DNA of 64,000 nucleotides from Synechocystis sp. PCC 6714 (GCF_000478825.2 NZ_CP007542.1:2046001-2110000), one strand, 5' to 3'; positions 8,615 to 17,461 are shown, numbered from the stretch's first letter. Program-made: numbers and translations. The notes: generated from the sequence alone by a model not told the origin.

Positions 8615-8848
8615 ATGGAAGTCTTTGACCCTACTCCTCCCCCTTGGGTTGAGGACACCGTCCATGCCAGGGGTTTTTGCTGTCCCCAATGCCAGGCCGG
8701 TCCCCGTCAGGCCCTCCGGGCTTGGATCAACCGGCGATCGCCAGTGCTGGGGGATGACCAACGGCGCAAATGGCAGGAATTTTACCAATGTGAATGTGGC
8801 CAAGGTTGGTGGGCCTGGAGCAGTGACCGTCCTCCTTCCCCGGAGTAA
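8615..8848 (+). CDS. Small zinc-ribbon-like protein, conserved hypothetical
   Basis: A 77-residue protein with two cysteine pairs: CCPQC at about residue 22 and CECG at about residue 60. These form a plausible zinc ribbon. It ends 16-22 bp before the ubiA start on the same strand, so the two genes are probably co-transcribed. I do not know its function. Two overlapping frames here are shadows; this one was chosen because it has the cysteine pattern and the tight spacing. Confidence 0.6.
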   Translation: MEVFDPTPPPWVEDTVHARGFCCPQCQAGPRQALRAWINRRSPVLGDDQRRKWQEFYQCECGQGWWAWSSDRPPSPE

Positions 8849-8869
8849 AGTAACTTTTGAGCTTTGCCT

Positions 8870-9748
8870 ATGATTGCCCAAACCCCTTCTTCTCAGCCCA
8901 TTTGGTTGACGATCATTTATTTGTTGCGGTGGCATAAACCTGCTGGCCGATTGATTTTGATGATTCCGGCCCTGTGGGCAGTGTGTTTGGCCGCAGAAGG
9001 TTTACCCCCCCTGCCTCTGCTGGGCATCATTGCTTTGGGAACTCTAGCCACCAGTGGTTTGGGCTGTGTGGTCAATGACCTTTGGGACCGGGACATTGAC
9101 CCCCGAGTGGAGCGCACCAAAGAACGTCCCCTAGCGGCTAGAACCCTTTCCGTACAGGTGGGCATTGGGGTGGCATTAGTGGCCCTACTGTGTGCGGCGG
9201 GGCTAGCTTTTTACCTTACTCCCCTTAGTTTTTGGCTCTGTGTGGCGGCAGTGCCGGTTATTCTGGCTTACCCTGGGGCAAAAAGAGTTTTTCCCGTGCC
9301 CCAATTGGTCCTTTCCCTGGCGTGGGGCTTTGCGGTGCTAATTAGTTGGAGTGCAGTCACAGGGAATTTAACCAATGCTGCCTGGGTGCTTTGGGGGGCC
9401 ACCGTGTTTTGGACCCTCGGCTTTGACACTGTCTATGCCATGGCGGATCGGGAGGACGATCGCCGCATTGGGGTTAATTCCAGCGCCCTATTTTTCGGTA
9501 AATACGTTGGGGAAGCGGTGGGGATCTTTTTTGCCCTCACCATCGGTTGCTTATTTTACTTAGGTATGATTCTGGGGCTCAATCCCCTCTATTGGCTCAG
9601 TTTGGCGATCGCCATCATCGGCTGGGTGATCCAATACATTCAGCTCAGTGTTCCCACACCAGAGCCCAGATTATATGGACAAATTTTCGGGCAAAATGTC
9701 GTTATCGGCTTTATTTTGTTAGTCGGGATGTTGTTGGGCTGGCTTTGA
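8870..9748 (+). CDS. ubiA: 4-hydroxybenzoate polyprenyltransferase (UbiA family), plastoquinone pathway
   Basis: A membrane prenyltransferase that attaches a polyprenyl chain to 4-hydroxybenzoate, an early step of plastoquinone synthesis in cyanobacteria. The first aspartate motif is NDLWDRDID (residues 69-77) and the second is DTVYAMADREDD in the middle of the protein; both bind the Mg-diphosphate. About eight hydrophobic segments are visible. The ATG at 8870 is preferred to the TTG two codons earlier. It follows the small zinc-ribbon gene closely, and a hairpin follows the stop. Confidence 0.92.
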   Translation: MIAQTPSSQPIWLTIIYLLRWHKPAGRLILMIPALWAVCLAAEGLPPLPLLGIIALGTLATSGLGCVVNDLWDRDIDPRVERTKERPLAARTLSVQVGIGVALVALLCAAGLAFYLTPLSFWLCVAAVPVILAYPGAKRVFPVPQLVLSLAWGFAVLISWSAVTGNLTNAAWVLWGATVFWTLGFDTVYAMADREDDRRIGVNSSALFFGKYVGEAVGIFFALTIGCLFYLGMILGLNPLYWLSLAIAIIGWVIQYIQLSVPTPEPRLYGQIFGQNVVIGFILLVGMLLGWL

Positions 9749-9767
9749 TGGTCAAAGAAACAAATAC

Positions 9768-9797
9768 GAAAAGGATGAACCCTCCACCATCCTTTTC
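9768..9797 (+). terminator. Hairpin terminator after ubiA
   Basis: A perfect 10-bp stem, GAAAAGGATG (9768-9777) with CATCCTTTTC (9788-9797), has a 10-base loop and starts 20 bp after the ubiA stop. The T-run is only TTTT, so termination may be partial. Confidence 0.55.
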
Positions 9798-9928
9798 AAT
9801 CCCCCATCCATTGATTTCCTTCCCTAGTCTCTCCATAGTTGGGTTGTCAGTGTGCGGGTCAGGAAAGGGATCTGCCGCCACATGTTTTGCTAAGCTGAAA
9901 ATCCCCTCGCAAAAACCTGGGCTTATTT

Positions 9929-10867
9929 ATGTTTTTCAGTGTTGTCATTCCCACCTATAACCGTTTGCCGATCCTGGAAAAATGTCTGCGGGCCCTGGAA
10001 AAACAGGTTTTTAACCAAGATTCAATCGCTGGTTATGAAATAGTGGTGGTGGACGATGGCTCCACCGATGGCACCGTAGCCTGGCTAGAAGCCCATCGAG
10101 CAGAATTTCCCCATCTGCGGCAATTAACCCAAGACCACCAAGGCCCCGCCGCCGCCCGGAACCTAGGGGTAACCGAAGCCCAGGGGGACACGATTATTTT
10201 CATTGACAGCGACCTAGTGGTGACGGAGGTATTTCTCCAGGCCCATGCCGAAGGTTTGCAACGGGGCAAGGAACAACACAATTCTGACCGGGTTTTTACC
10301 TATGGCGCTGTGGTCAACACTTGCAATTTTGAGGCGCCGGAATCGGAACCCTATAAACTGACCGACTATTCCGCCGCTTTCTTTGCCACTGGCAACGTGG
10401 CGATCGCCAAGAAATGGTTGTTGGAGGCGGGGCTGTTCGATATGGGTTTTCAACTGTATGGTTGGGAAGACCTGGAATTGGGGGTCCGGCTAAAAAATCT
10501 GGGCTTGAAACTGGTTAAATGCCCCCGAGCAGTGGGCTATCACTGGCATCCCCCCTTCAGTCTGCAACAAATCCCCAAATTAATTGACCAGGAAGTGCAA
10601 AGGGGAAGGATGGGAGTGTTGTTTTACCAGAAACATCCCACCTGGGAAGTGAGGCTAATGATCCAAATGACCAGACTCCATTGGCTAATGTGGGGCCTAC
10701 TATCCTTGGGAGGCCGCCTAAACGAAAAAACCATGGCTCCCCTCCTCCAGTGGCTCATTGACCATGGACGCCCCCAACTAGCCCTAGAAATTGCCCGCAT
10801 TTTCCTCAATTGGTATAACGTCCAGGGGGTTTATGCCGCCTTTGCGGAAAGCCAAGCTTCCAGCTAA
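9929..10867 (+). CDS. Family 2 glycosyltransferase (GT-A fold)
   Basis: An inverting-type GT-A glycosyltransferase without membrane segments. It starts MFFSVVIPTYNR, has the sugar-nucleotide motif DDGS at residues 42-45, IDSDLVV near 92 (the DXD position), and the acceptor-side GWEDLELGVRLK near 175. This last pattern resembles the C-terminal galactosyltransferase-like domain of chondroitin-synthase-type GT2s. At 312 residues it is full length. The donor and acceptor are unknown. No polysaccharide gene is adjacent. Confidence 0.85.
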   Translation: MFFSVVIPTYNRLPILEKCLRALEKQVFNQDSIAGYEIVVVDDGSTDGTVAWLEAHRAEFPHLRQLTQDHQGPAAARNLGVTEAQGDTIIFIDSDLVVTEVFLQAHAEGLQRGKEQHNSDRVFTYGAVVNTCNFEAPESEPYKLTDYSAAFFATGNVAIAKKWLLEAGLFDMGFQLYGWEDLELGVRLKNLGLKLVKCPRAVGYHWHPPFSLQQIPKLIDQEVQRGRMGVLFYQKHPTWEVRLMIQMTRLHWLMWGLLSLGGRLNEKTMAPLLQWLIDHGRPQLALEIARIFLNWYNVQGVYAAFAESQASS

Positions 10868-11186
10868 AACTGATTTAAAGCAGGTCAAAGCAGTGCAAAA
10901 CTGATCTGTTCTGGTACGTTTTCGGGCAGGATAAGACTAATTTTTCCCGAGCCTGCGGGGGTAATTCTTAAGAAATTTTGACTTAAGGGCACCACTTTCC
11001 CAAAATTACCTATCATTTAAGCTAATCTTGGTCATTCAATTTATTTACGTACTGTTAGAGTGAATTGAGTTTTCTGGCCCAACCAAGACCACTTTTCCCC
11101 GTTGGTCAACCAGACTAACAATCCGTTACTGCAAAGCTCCCCAAAATGGGTCTTTTCTAACTTAGCTGTCACTTTGGAGACATTAC
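10868..11186. other. Intergenic region of 319 bp
   Basis: Between the GT2 and the acidic coiled-coil gene. I see no gene or strong hairpin in it. It is AT-rich toward the right and presumably holds the promoter of the 11187 gene, but I could not place a convincing -35/-10 pair. Confidence 0.4.
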
Positions 11187-12869
11187 ATGCAAACTTTATT
11201 TTTGGTGTTGGCGGGAATCATCGGTCTAGTCGTTGGTTTTGCCGGTACCTATTTCACCCTAGTTACTAAACTTCAAAAGAGGCTGGAAAGCACTAAAAGT
11301 AAACTGGGCCGGGCCAAAAGTGCCAGTGAAGACACTGAAGCTCTCCAATTTCAGTTAGAAGCCCAAAAAGGGGAAACCAAAGCCCTCCAAGCTAGGCTAG
11401 AGGCCCTGGAAGCCAACCATCGCACTCAGCTAGATGAACTCCAAGGGACCCAGGCAGCAACCTTAGCCCAGTTAATAGCAGAAAAAACTGCCCTGGAAGA
11501 AGATCTCCAATCCCTTAGGGAAAACGCCCCGGCGTTGAATGAGTTGCCCCCCGACCAGAGTGGAGTGATCGCCACTCTCCAAGCCCGTCTGTTGGAAATG
11601 GAGCAGGAACACCAAGCCACAGTGGAGGCTTTGCAGAGCCAGTATCAGGCGGAAATTGAATCCCTCCAGCAATCGCCCCTAGCCCCGGCAGTGGAGCTAG
11701 AAGAACCATTGGCCCCTGATTTTGTTCCCCCGGCGATCGCCGATCTAGGGGAAACCACTGACGAAGAATTTATTCCAACGGCCGAGCCTGCCGAAGCAAC
11801 GGAAACCGAAGAAGAAATTGTAGAACTAGAAGCCGTCATCCCTGAGGCGGAAAACTGGGTTGATGGTTCCACCGAGGTGGAAGCGGGAGAAACTGCAGAA
11901 CAAGTAGAATCTTTTGAGCAAACGGACACAGAGGAATTTTCCCCCTTCGATGCCCCTCCCCCTGAAATCACTGCAACCCTAGACACTGGTGCTGATCTGG
12001 AAAATTGGGTTGATGCCCCCGCCGACTCCTTCACAGAGGAAACATCCGAAACATCTCTGCCGGCCACAGGTTTTGCCAATGAAAGCGACTTGGAATTAGA
12101 ACTGACGGAATTGTCCAGCCTAGAAACGGCAGAATTCCTTGGGGCAGTGGAAGACAGGGATGACGAATTCTTAGCGGAGCTGACCGGAGAAGAGCAAAGG
12201 GCTGAATTGCCCTTGTTCGACGAGAAACCAGTGGAAACCATCGGAGAATTGGAAGCATTCAACCAAGAGCTTTCCTTTACCTCCAGCCATGGCGATGATT
12301 TAAACCTGCCTGGGGATTTACTGGAAGATTTTGGCACAGATATTCAGACCCCAGGGCCGACCACGGAAGAAATTTTGCCAGGGGATGCCGATGGTGGTGC
12401 AGATGGTCTTGACTTCCTACTGGAATTACAAACAGGGGAGCCGGAAATGTTCCCCGGGCAGGGCGAAGAAGAACTATTGCCGGATTTTTCCGCCGAAGAG
12501 TCCATCAGTATGAGTTTTACCGGCATGGAGATGTTGACCGAGCAGGGGGAAGATTTCCCTGATTTACTCGGGGCTAACCCGGAAACCCACGGGGGTGATC
12601 CGTTCATCAATATTCTGGATGAGGATCCCAATGCTTCGGATAACGATCTTTTGGCCCTCCTGCAAACTGATGAAGGTGGTGCGGATCAACCGAGGATAGA
12701 CCAGGGGGAAGAGGATGATCTTTTTCCGAGTTTAGTGGATATGCTTGGCGAAGATGCCCCCAGCGATGGTGGTGAATTAGATGATCTTGATGCTTTATTG
12801 GGGGATACCAATCTATCCGGGTCTTCAGGCTCCTTGGATGATTTCGATTTTGGTCCCGAAAATCCTTGA
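11187..12869 (+). CDS. Membrane-anchored acidic coiled-coil protein, unknown function
   Basis: A 560-residue protein that I do not recognise. Residues 3-25 form one membrane segment (LFLVLAGIIGLVVGFAGTYF), followed by a short basic patch and a coiled coil to about residue 155 rich in Glu, Gln, Ala and Leu. The remaining 400 residues are extremely acidic and low in complexity, with repeated short patterns such as ENWVD and DLLxL-type motifs (DFPDLLGANP, DNDLLALLQTD, LDDLDALLGD). This looks like a cytoplasmic scaffold or recruiting tail on an inner-membrane anchor. It is followed by a bidirectional terminator. Confidence 0.75.
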   Translation: MQTLFLVLAGIIGLVVGFAGTYFTLVTKLQKRLESTKSKLGRAKSASEDTEALQFQLEAQKGETKALQARLEALEANHRTQLDELQGTQAATLAQLIAEKTALEEDLQSLRENAPALNELPPDQSGVIATLQARLLEMEQEHQATVEALQSQYQAEIESLQQSPLAPAVELEEPLAPDFVPPAIADLGETTDEEFIPTAEPAEATETEEEIVELEAVIPEAENWVDGSTEVEAGETAEQVESFEQTDTEEFSPFDAPPPEITATLDTGADLENWVDAPADSFTEETSETSLPATGFANESDLELELTELSSLETAEFLGAVEDRDDEFLAELTGEEQRAELPLFDEKPVETIGELEAFNQELSFTSSHGDDLNLPGDLLEDFGTDIQTPGPTTEEILPGDADGGADGLDFLLELQTGEPEMFPGQGEEELLPDFSAEESISMSFTGMEMLTEQGEDFPDLLGANPETHGGDPFINILDEDPNASDNDLLALLQTDEGGADQPRIDQGEEDDLFPSLVDMLGEDAPSDGGELDDLDALLGDTNLSGSSGSLDDFDFGPENP

Positions 12870-12939
12870 CCCTTTTTGCAGTCTAGATAAAGTCAACGGA
12901 GCGCCTAAACTTGTGATCCCTAGAAAGAATTAGACCAAG

Positions 12940-12977
12940 AAACGGATAAAGCCAAATTTAAGGGGCCTATCCGTTTT
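12940..12977. terminator. Bidirectional intrinsic terminator
   Basis: AAACGGATA (12940-12948) pairs with TATCCGTTT (12969-12977), with an inner GCC/GGC helix and a T-run on the + strand and A-run on the other side. It lies between two convergent genes (11187 + and 12998 -) and would serve both. Confidence 0.8.
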
Positions 12978-12997
12978 TTGTTGCCGGAAAGAATTGG

Positions 12998-13603
12998 TTA
13001 GTCAACTAATTCACTGTTGAATTCGTTATAAGTGCGTTGTTGAAGTTCAACGGACTCGGAACGGGGCAATAGGTCAAATAAATCCCGTAGAACATCGTCC
13101 ACCACTTCAAATTTGAGGACCCCCTGGGCATCAAATACTTTTTTACCGTTTTTATCTAGGATCACCGTCTGGGGTACCCCGCCACTGTAATAGTAACCAG
13201 GTTCATCCCGGCGGAAGCGCTTTTGGTCAGGGATACCGTCAACGGAAACAGGAATAATGCTAGCAGCCCGGCCGTAAAATTCCTGCATGCGGGAAACGAT
13301 GAAGGCATATTGTTTGCAGTCCCTACTGTCGTCGAGGTAGTAAACCAAAATAACTGGTAATTTGCGGTCAAAGGATTCCCTTAAATTTAAGCGGGGGGGC
13401 ACCAGAGAACCATTGCCAGCATAGACAACAAAAATGTTGCCGTCGTAGCGGTCATCTTCCAGAGCGGCGATCGCCGTACCTTGATCAGAGAGGGAAAAGG
13501 GTAGAGTTCCCCAGATGCCGAACATTAAAATAACTAAGGCAAAGGTAGCCACAAGAAAACGCCGACAACGGGCTAACCAGGGGAAATACACAGACATATT
13601 CAT
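12998..13603 (-). CDS. Membrane-anchored thioredoxin-like thylakoid protein (PSI accumulation factor-like)
   Basis: A 201-residue protein with one N-terminal membrane segment (residues about 14-35) and a thioredoxin-like fold: LPVILVYYLDDSRDCKQYA, then SIIPVSVDGIPDQ, then the cis-Pro region GGVPQTVILDKNGKKVFDAQG. The usual CxxC is SRDC, so only the second cysteine remains. Annotations of very similar cyanobacterial proteins name it a thylakoid photosystem I accumulation factor; I recall this and cannot check it. The gene is divergent from the J-domain gene at 13660. Confidence 0.7.
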   Translation of the reverse strand: MNMSVYFPWLARCRRFLVATFALVILMFGIWGTLPFSLSDQGTAIAALEDDRYDGNIFVVYAGNGSLVPPRLNLRESFDRKLPVILVYYLDDSRDCKQYAFIVSRMQEFYGRAASIIPVSVDGIPDQKRFRRDEPGYYYSGGVPQTVILDKNGKKVFDAQGVLKFEVVDDVLRDLFDLLPRSESVELQQRTYNEFNSELVD

Positions 13604-13659
13604 CGTTGAAAAAACTCAGTCTAAAATAGGGCAAAGCCTTTCCCACTTTAAACTTTCCT

Positions 13660-14190
13660 GTGTCTTCTCAGCCCCATTCCACCCAATCTCGACCCCGACC
13701 GGGGGCATCCCCTTCCCCTTTTGCCAACAGTTATTACGGTGTGTTAGAGCTTCACCCCGCCGCCTCCCCCGTGGCCATCCGTCGGGCCTATCGGGAGTTG
13801 AGCAAACGTTATCACCCTGACACCACCCTATTGGCCGCAGACATTGCTACGCTGAAATTTCAGCGCTTGAATGAGGCCTATGCTGTTTTGAGCAATCCCG
13901 ATCGCCGTTCTGTGTATGACTTGCAAATTGGTTATTCTCGTTGGAATGTAATCCAAGTGCCATCGGATCAACCGTGGGGACAAAATCAGGCCACAGTGGA
14001 CAATTTTGGCAAAAACTCAGCCTATTTGGATGCTAGCGATCGCCCTTTGTCGGCGGGGGAGTTTTTTGCGCTGGCTCTTTTGGGCCTAACCCTGGGGGGC
14101 TGTTTGGCCTTGGCCCTGTTAATTGCCTGGCTGAGGGGAGACCCATTGGTAATTCCTAGCTTGCTACCATGGTTCATCAATCTGGGGTAG
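13660..14190 (+). CDS. J-domain (DnaJ-like) membrane protein
   Basis: A DnaJ-type co-chaperone that would stimulate an Hsp70 ATPase. Residues about 24-90 form the J domain: NSYYGVLELHPAASPVAIRRAYRELSKRYHPD with the essential HPD, then FQRLNEAYAVLSNPDRRSVYD. A hydrophobic segment lies near residues 135-160 (FFALALLGLTLGGCLALALL), so the J domain is tethered to a membrane, probably facing the cytoplasm. It begins with GTG. Length 176. It lacks the Gly-rich and zinc domains of true DnaJ. Confidence 0.85.
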   Translation: MSSQPHSTQSRPRPGASPSPFANSYYGVLELHPAASPVAIRRAYRELSKRYHPDTTLLAADIATLKFQRLNEAYAVLSNPDRRSVYDLQIGYSRWNVIQVPSDQPWGQNQATVDNFGKNSAYLDASDRPLSAGEFFALALLGLTLGGCLALALLIAWLRGDPLVIPSLLPWFINLG

Positions 14191-14286
14191 GAGAGTTTAA
14201 TTTCAACCCAAACAAATCCCGTTACCCATGGCGAGTACATTGGCCTAATCTAGGCCAACTAAAGCCCGCCTCTGTCCATTGACCCA

Positions 14287-15087
14287 ATGTTAATTTTGAA
14301 AAATCCTATGGCATCCCCACATGTTTTTTCCTGGCCCCAACGCTTGACCCTAATGGCTTTAACCTTTGCTTGGGGCTTGAGCTTGCCGGTGTTGGCCCAA
14401 ACTAAGTCAGCGGTGCAATGGTACAACGATGGGGTGGATAAGCTAGCGGCGCAAAATTTCTCCGGGGCGATCGCCGATTTCACTGAATCCATTAAGCTTA
14501 ATGACCAGGATGCCGATGCTTACTATAACCGGGGCTATGCCAAACATGTGCTGGGGCAATACCAAGCGGCCATTACGGACTATAACCAGGCCATTAGTTT
14601 AAATCCCCAATTTGCCTATGCCCTAGGTAACCGCTGTTACGCCTATTTTTTACTGAGCCAGTACGACAAAGCCATTCAAGATTGCAGCAATGCCATCGAA
14701 ATTAATCCCAATTATGCGGACTTTTACGTTTACCGGGGTAATTCCCAGTCCCAATTGGGTAATGCCACCACGGCGATCGCCGACTATAACGATGCGATTC
14801 GTATCAATGCCCAGCATGCCAATGCCTATTACAATCGAGCGTTGACCCATAACCGTCTCAAGCAAGACCAACAGGCCCTGGCGGATTATAACCAAAGCAT
14901 TCAGTTAGATCCCGACTCCGCCGAAGCCCACTTTAATCGGGGCTTAACCCAATACCGTCTGGGGGACGAACCCAAGGCGATCGCCGATCTGACCAAGGCC
15001 GCTTCGTTGTTCAATGCCCAGGGCAAGGCAGATATGGCGCAAAAAACGGAGGCCATACTGACCCAAATCCGGGCCATTGAGGCTTAG
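14287..15087 (+). CDS. Exported TPR-repeat protein
   Basis: A 266-residue protein with a signal peptide (LTLMALTFAWGLSLPVLAQT) followed by about six tetratricopeptide repeats, each with the ADAYYNRGYAKHVLGQYQAAI-type pattern (for example AYALGNRCYAYFLLSQYDKAI and ANAYYNRALTHNRLKQDQQAL). TPR arrays bind partner proteins; the partner is unknown. The ATG at 14308 (MASPHVF) is an equally possible start. The protein would sit in the periplasm or thylakoid lumen. Confidence 0.8.
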   Translation: MLILKNPMASPHVFSWPQRLTLMALTFAWGLSLPVLAQTKSAVQWYNDGVDKLAAQNFSGAIADFTESIKLNDQDADAYYNRGYAKHVLGQYQAAITDYNQAISLNPQFAYALGNRCYAYFLLSQYDKAIQDCSNAIEINPNYADFYVYRGNSQSQLGNATTAIADYNDAIRINAQHANAYYNRALTHNRLKQDQQALADYNQSIQLDPDSAEAHFNRGLTQYRLGDEPKAIADLTKAASLFNAQGKADMAQKTEAILTQIRAIEA

Positions 15088-15125
15088 GTTGGACCTTTTA
15101 GAAGCGGTGCTTAAAGCCCATCAAT

Positions 15126-15413
15126 TCAACCGGGCTGTACTAATACATAGGGTTGGACGATCAGGGTTTGAAATTCCCGTTCCGGCTGGTCATTCCAATC
15201 CGTTAACTCCTGCTCAGTGGGTTTATGGATCAGCAATTCACTAATCCAATGGTTTACTTGGTTGACTTCATCCTTGGCGATCGCCAGACCGACGGAGAGC
15301 AAATCTAAACTACCGTCCACCACAATCACCGCATCCCGTTTGGCATGGGGAATGATGGTGCCCCAATCCATGGGGGCTAATTCTTCTTGTAACTGTTTTT
15401 GAATATCCGCCAT
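15126..15413 (-). CDS. DUF2288 family protein
   Basis: A 95-residue soluble protein with the family pattern ELAPMDWGTIIPHAKRDAVIVVDGSLDLLSVGLAIAKD. DUF2288 is widespread in cyanobacteria and proteobacteria and has no assigned function that I know of. The overlapping + strand frame is a shadow. Flanking genes give no clue. Confidence 0.75.
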   Translation of the reverse strand: MADIQKQLQEELAPMDWGTIIPHAKRDAVIVVDGSLDLLSVGLAIAKDEVNQVNHWISELLIHKPTEQELTDWNDQPEREFQTLIVQPYVLVQPG

Positions 15414-15537
15414 TGATTTTGGATCAATAATGTCTCTCGTTATTTCGTTTACCTTTGGTACTGGTTGAATGAGCTAAGGGGATTATCCTAGACCCATTTC
15501 AACTAGGCGCAACCATTGGTGTGAAGTTCTTTAGGCG

Positions 15538-16251
15538 TTAACTTTTGACTTTTAGCTTATCACTGTACTGTTGGCGGAATTTGTGTAGTTTAGGCAAATC
15601 ATGCACCAACACATAGGGATGGGCCGGATTCCGTTGGACAAAATCCTGGTGATAATCTTCTGCTGGGTAAAAGGTATCAAAATCATTTACCTCCGTGGCG
15701 ATCGCCTGGTCAAAGGCCTGACTTTCTTCTAGCTGGTCAATGTAAGCCTGGGCCACCTGTTTTTGTTCGGGAGTAGTGGCAAAAATGGCAGAACGATATT
15801 GGCGACCCTGGTCTACGCCCTGGCGGTTAACTTGGGTGGGATCATGGCCGACGGAAAAGAAAATTTTCAGCAATTCCCCGTAACTTACTTGGGTCGGATC
15901 GTAAACAATTTCGATGGACTCCGCATGGTCAGTGCCGCCGCCGCTCACCCTGGAATAGTTAGCAGTGGCCTCTGTGCCGCCGCTGTAGCCCGTTTGTACT
16001 CCCTGCACCCCTCGCACTTCCTCAAACATGGCTTCCAAGCCCCAAAAACAGCCCCCGGCAAAAACAGCTTTTTCGGTTCCATTGTTGGGACTAGATACCA
16101 GAGTAATATCCACCACCGGATCGGGGATGACTTTGGAAAAAGGATTGATTAAATAACCACCCACGGCGATCGCCATACCCACCAGGGCCAGGGTGAACCA
16201 GAAACTACGTCTACGGAGCGATTTGGTCAAGTTAACACTAAAAACTAACAA
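15538..16251 (-). CDS. msrA: Peptide-methionine (S)-S-oxide reductase MsrA, membrane-anchored
   Basis: Repairs oxidised methionine in proteins. The catalytic motif GGCFWG has its Cys at residue 68, followed by the family GVQGVQTGYSGG, HAESIEIVYDP and GHDPTQVNRQGVDQGRQYRS motifs. The N-terminal 35 residues form a signal anchor (FWFTLALVGMAIAVGGYLI), so this version acts in the periplasm or lumen. Its start overlaps the end of the ArsA-like gene by 14 bp, which implies translational coupling. Confidence 0.95.
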   Translation of the reverse strand: MLVFSVNLTKSLRRRSFWFTLALVGMAIAVGGYLINPFSKVIPDPVVDITLVSSPNNGTEKAVFAGGCFWGLEAMFEEVRGVQGVQTGYSGGTEATANYSRVSGGGTDHAESIEIVYDPTQVSYGELLKIFFSVGHDPTQVNRQGVDQGRQYRSAIFATTPEQKQVAQAYIDQLEESQAFDQAIATEVNDFDTFYPAEDYHQDFVQRNPAHPYVLVHDLPKLHKFRQQYSDKLKVKS

Positions 16252-17326
16252 TTAAATATCCTCCTTGGAATTTGGCCCCCGCCACTGCCTTACCCCGTAG
16301 GTTACCAGGTAGGTCAATGTTGCGCCGCTGATCCCCCGCTTCAATGGTTAACTCTGGCCCGGACTGGGTTAATTTCACCTGACGTTTATCAAAACCGGGT
16401 AAAAATACTTTCACCTGGCGGGCGTTAACATCAATTTCCAATGGTCGGGGGGCAGAACCCATGGCCTGGGGATTGGGCAGCGCATCCATTAGGGGTTGCC
16501 AGTTACCTTGGTTGTAACTCGGCAGAGCCGCAATGGGCAACGGATCAAACAAATTAGCATCTAAGTTGCCTGCCCCCAGGGGAGTTTGAATCACCCCCTT
16601 CACCGTCACCCCCACCTGCTGGGCTCCGCCCCAATAGCTCTGGGCTGTTTTTTGCGCCAGGGCATCGTTACTGGTTACCAAGTAAGCGGCAAACCGATTG
16701 GGATCGGCGATCGCCGTTTTACCCTGCTGGAGAAGGTTTTGGGGCCCATCAGGGTGGTTGAGCATTTGGTCCGGACTCCAGTTAACATTCAGTACCGCAC
16801 TGGCCACGGGCTGCACAAAGGGGGAAAGGGTCTGCACCACTTCCGAATCCGCCAATACCTTTTGGAAGCGGCGCCAATACCAACTGGCAATTTCAGGGAT
16901 ACCCAACATTCTCAGGGTGGAGAGATTGCCCGGACCGTCGTAAATCAGCACGTCATAGCGGCCGCTCAGTTCGTATTCCCGCAGGGCATTGAGCACCAGC
17001 ACTTCGTCCATGCCCGGCAGAACCCCCAGTTCTTCTCCGTAGATATTTTTCAGCGCTGGCGATCGCAGATATTGGGCTTCCACTTCCTTGAGCTTTTCCC
17101 AGCCCCTTTCCAGCAGATGGGTGGAACTGAGTAGTAAACCATCGATGTTTGCTTCTATCCCCTGGGCTGTTTCCGACAGGGCCACGTCCCATTGCCAGGC
17201 CAAACTAGGATCTTGCCCTAGCACCAGCACCCTCTGGCCCCCCTGGGCCAGTTTTTTAGCCGCGGCGATCGCCACCGTGGTGCGGCCAACACCGCCTTTC
17301 CCTAAAAAAGTCAGAACTAACGCCAC
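16238..17326 (-). CDS. ArsA/Get3-like P-loop ATPase with an HSP20-like C-terminal domain
   Basis: A 362-residue member of the ArsA/Get3 superfamily. The deviant Walker A reads GKGGVGRTT at residues 9-17: the first Lys is present but the canonical P-loop Lys is Arg15. Switch II-like LIYDGPGNLS is near residue 128. The last 65 residues (from about RPLEIDVNARQVKVFLPGF) resemble the alpha-crystallin/HSP20-like domain often fused to cyanobacterial ArsA homologues. It is upstream of and overlaps msrA. It could be a membrane-protein targeting factor or an anion-pump ATPase; no arsB or ars genes are near, which favours the former. Confidence 0.8.
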   Translation of the reverse strand: MALVLTFLGKGGVGRTTVAIAAAKKLAQGGQRVLVLGQDPSLAWQWDVALSETAQGIEANIDGLLLSSTHLLERGWEKLKEVEAQYLRSPALKNIYGEELGVLPGMDEVLVLNALREYELSGRYDVLIYDGPGNLSTLRMLGIPEIASWYWRRFQKVLADSEVVQTLSPFVQPVASAVLNVNWSPDQMLNHPDGPQNLLQQGKTAIADPNRFAAYLVTSNDALAQKTAQSYWGGAQQVGVTVKGVIQTPLGAGNLDANLFDPLPIAALPSYNQGNWQPLMDALPNPQAMGSAPRPLEIDVNARQVKVFLPGFDKRQVKLTQSGPELTIEAGDQRRNIDLPGNLRGKAVAGAKFQGGYLIVSF

Positions 17327-17461
17327 AGAAACTTCCTAGAATCCAGCAAAAACAACAAATATTCCCGAACTAGACCGAAATAACGAATGCCATCGGCGAT
17401 CGGGAAAAGTGAGCAGAGCAAATGGGGAATGATGGCCCAATGGTTAACTCAACTAAACCAC

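Noticed and set aside
11645-12337. Long minus-strand frame opposite the acidic coiled-coil gene
   Set aside because: A 230-codon Ser-rich frame is produced by the Glu/Asp codon bias of the + strand gene; it has no start context or motif.
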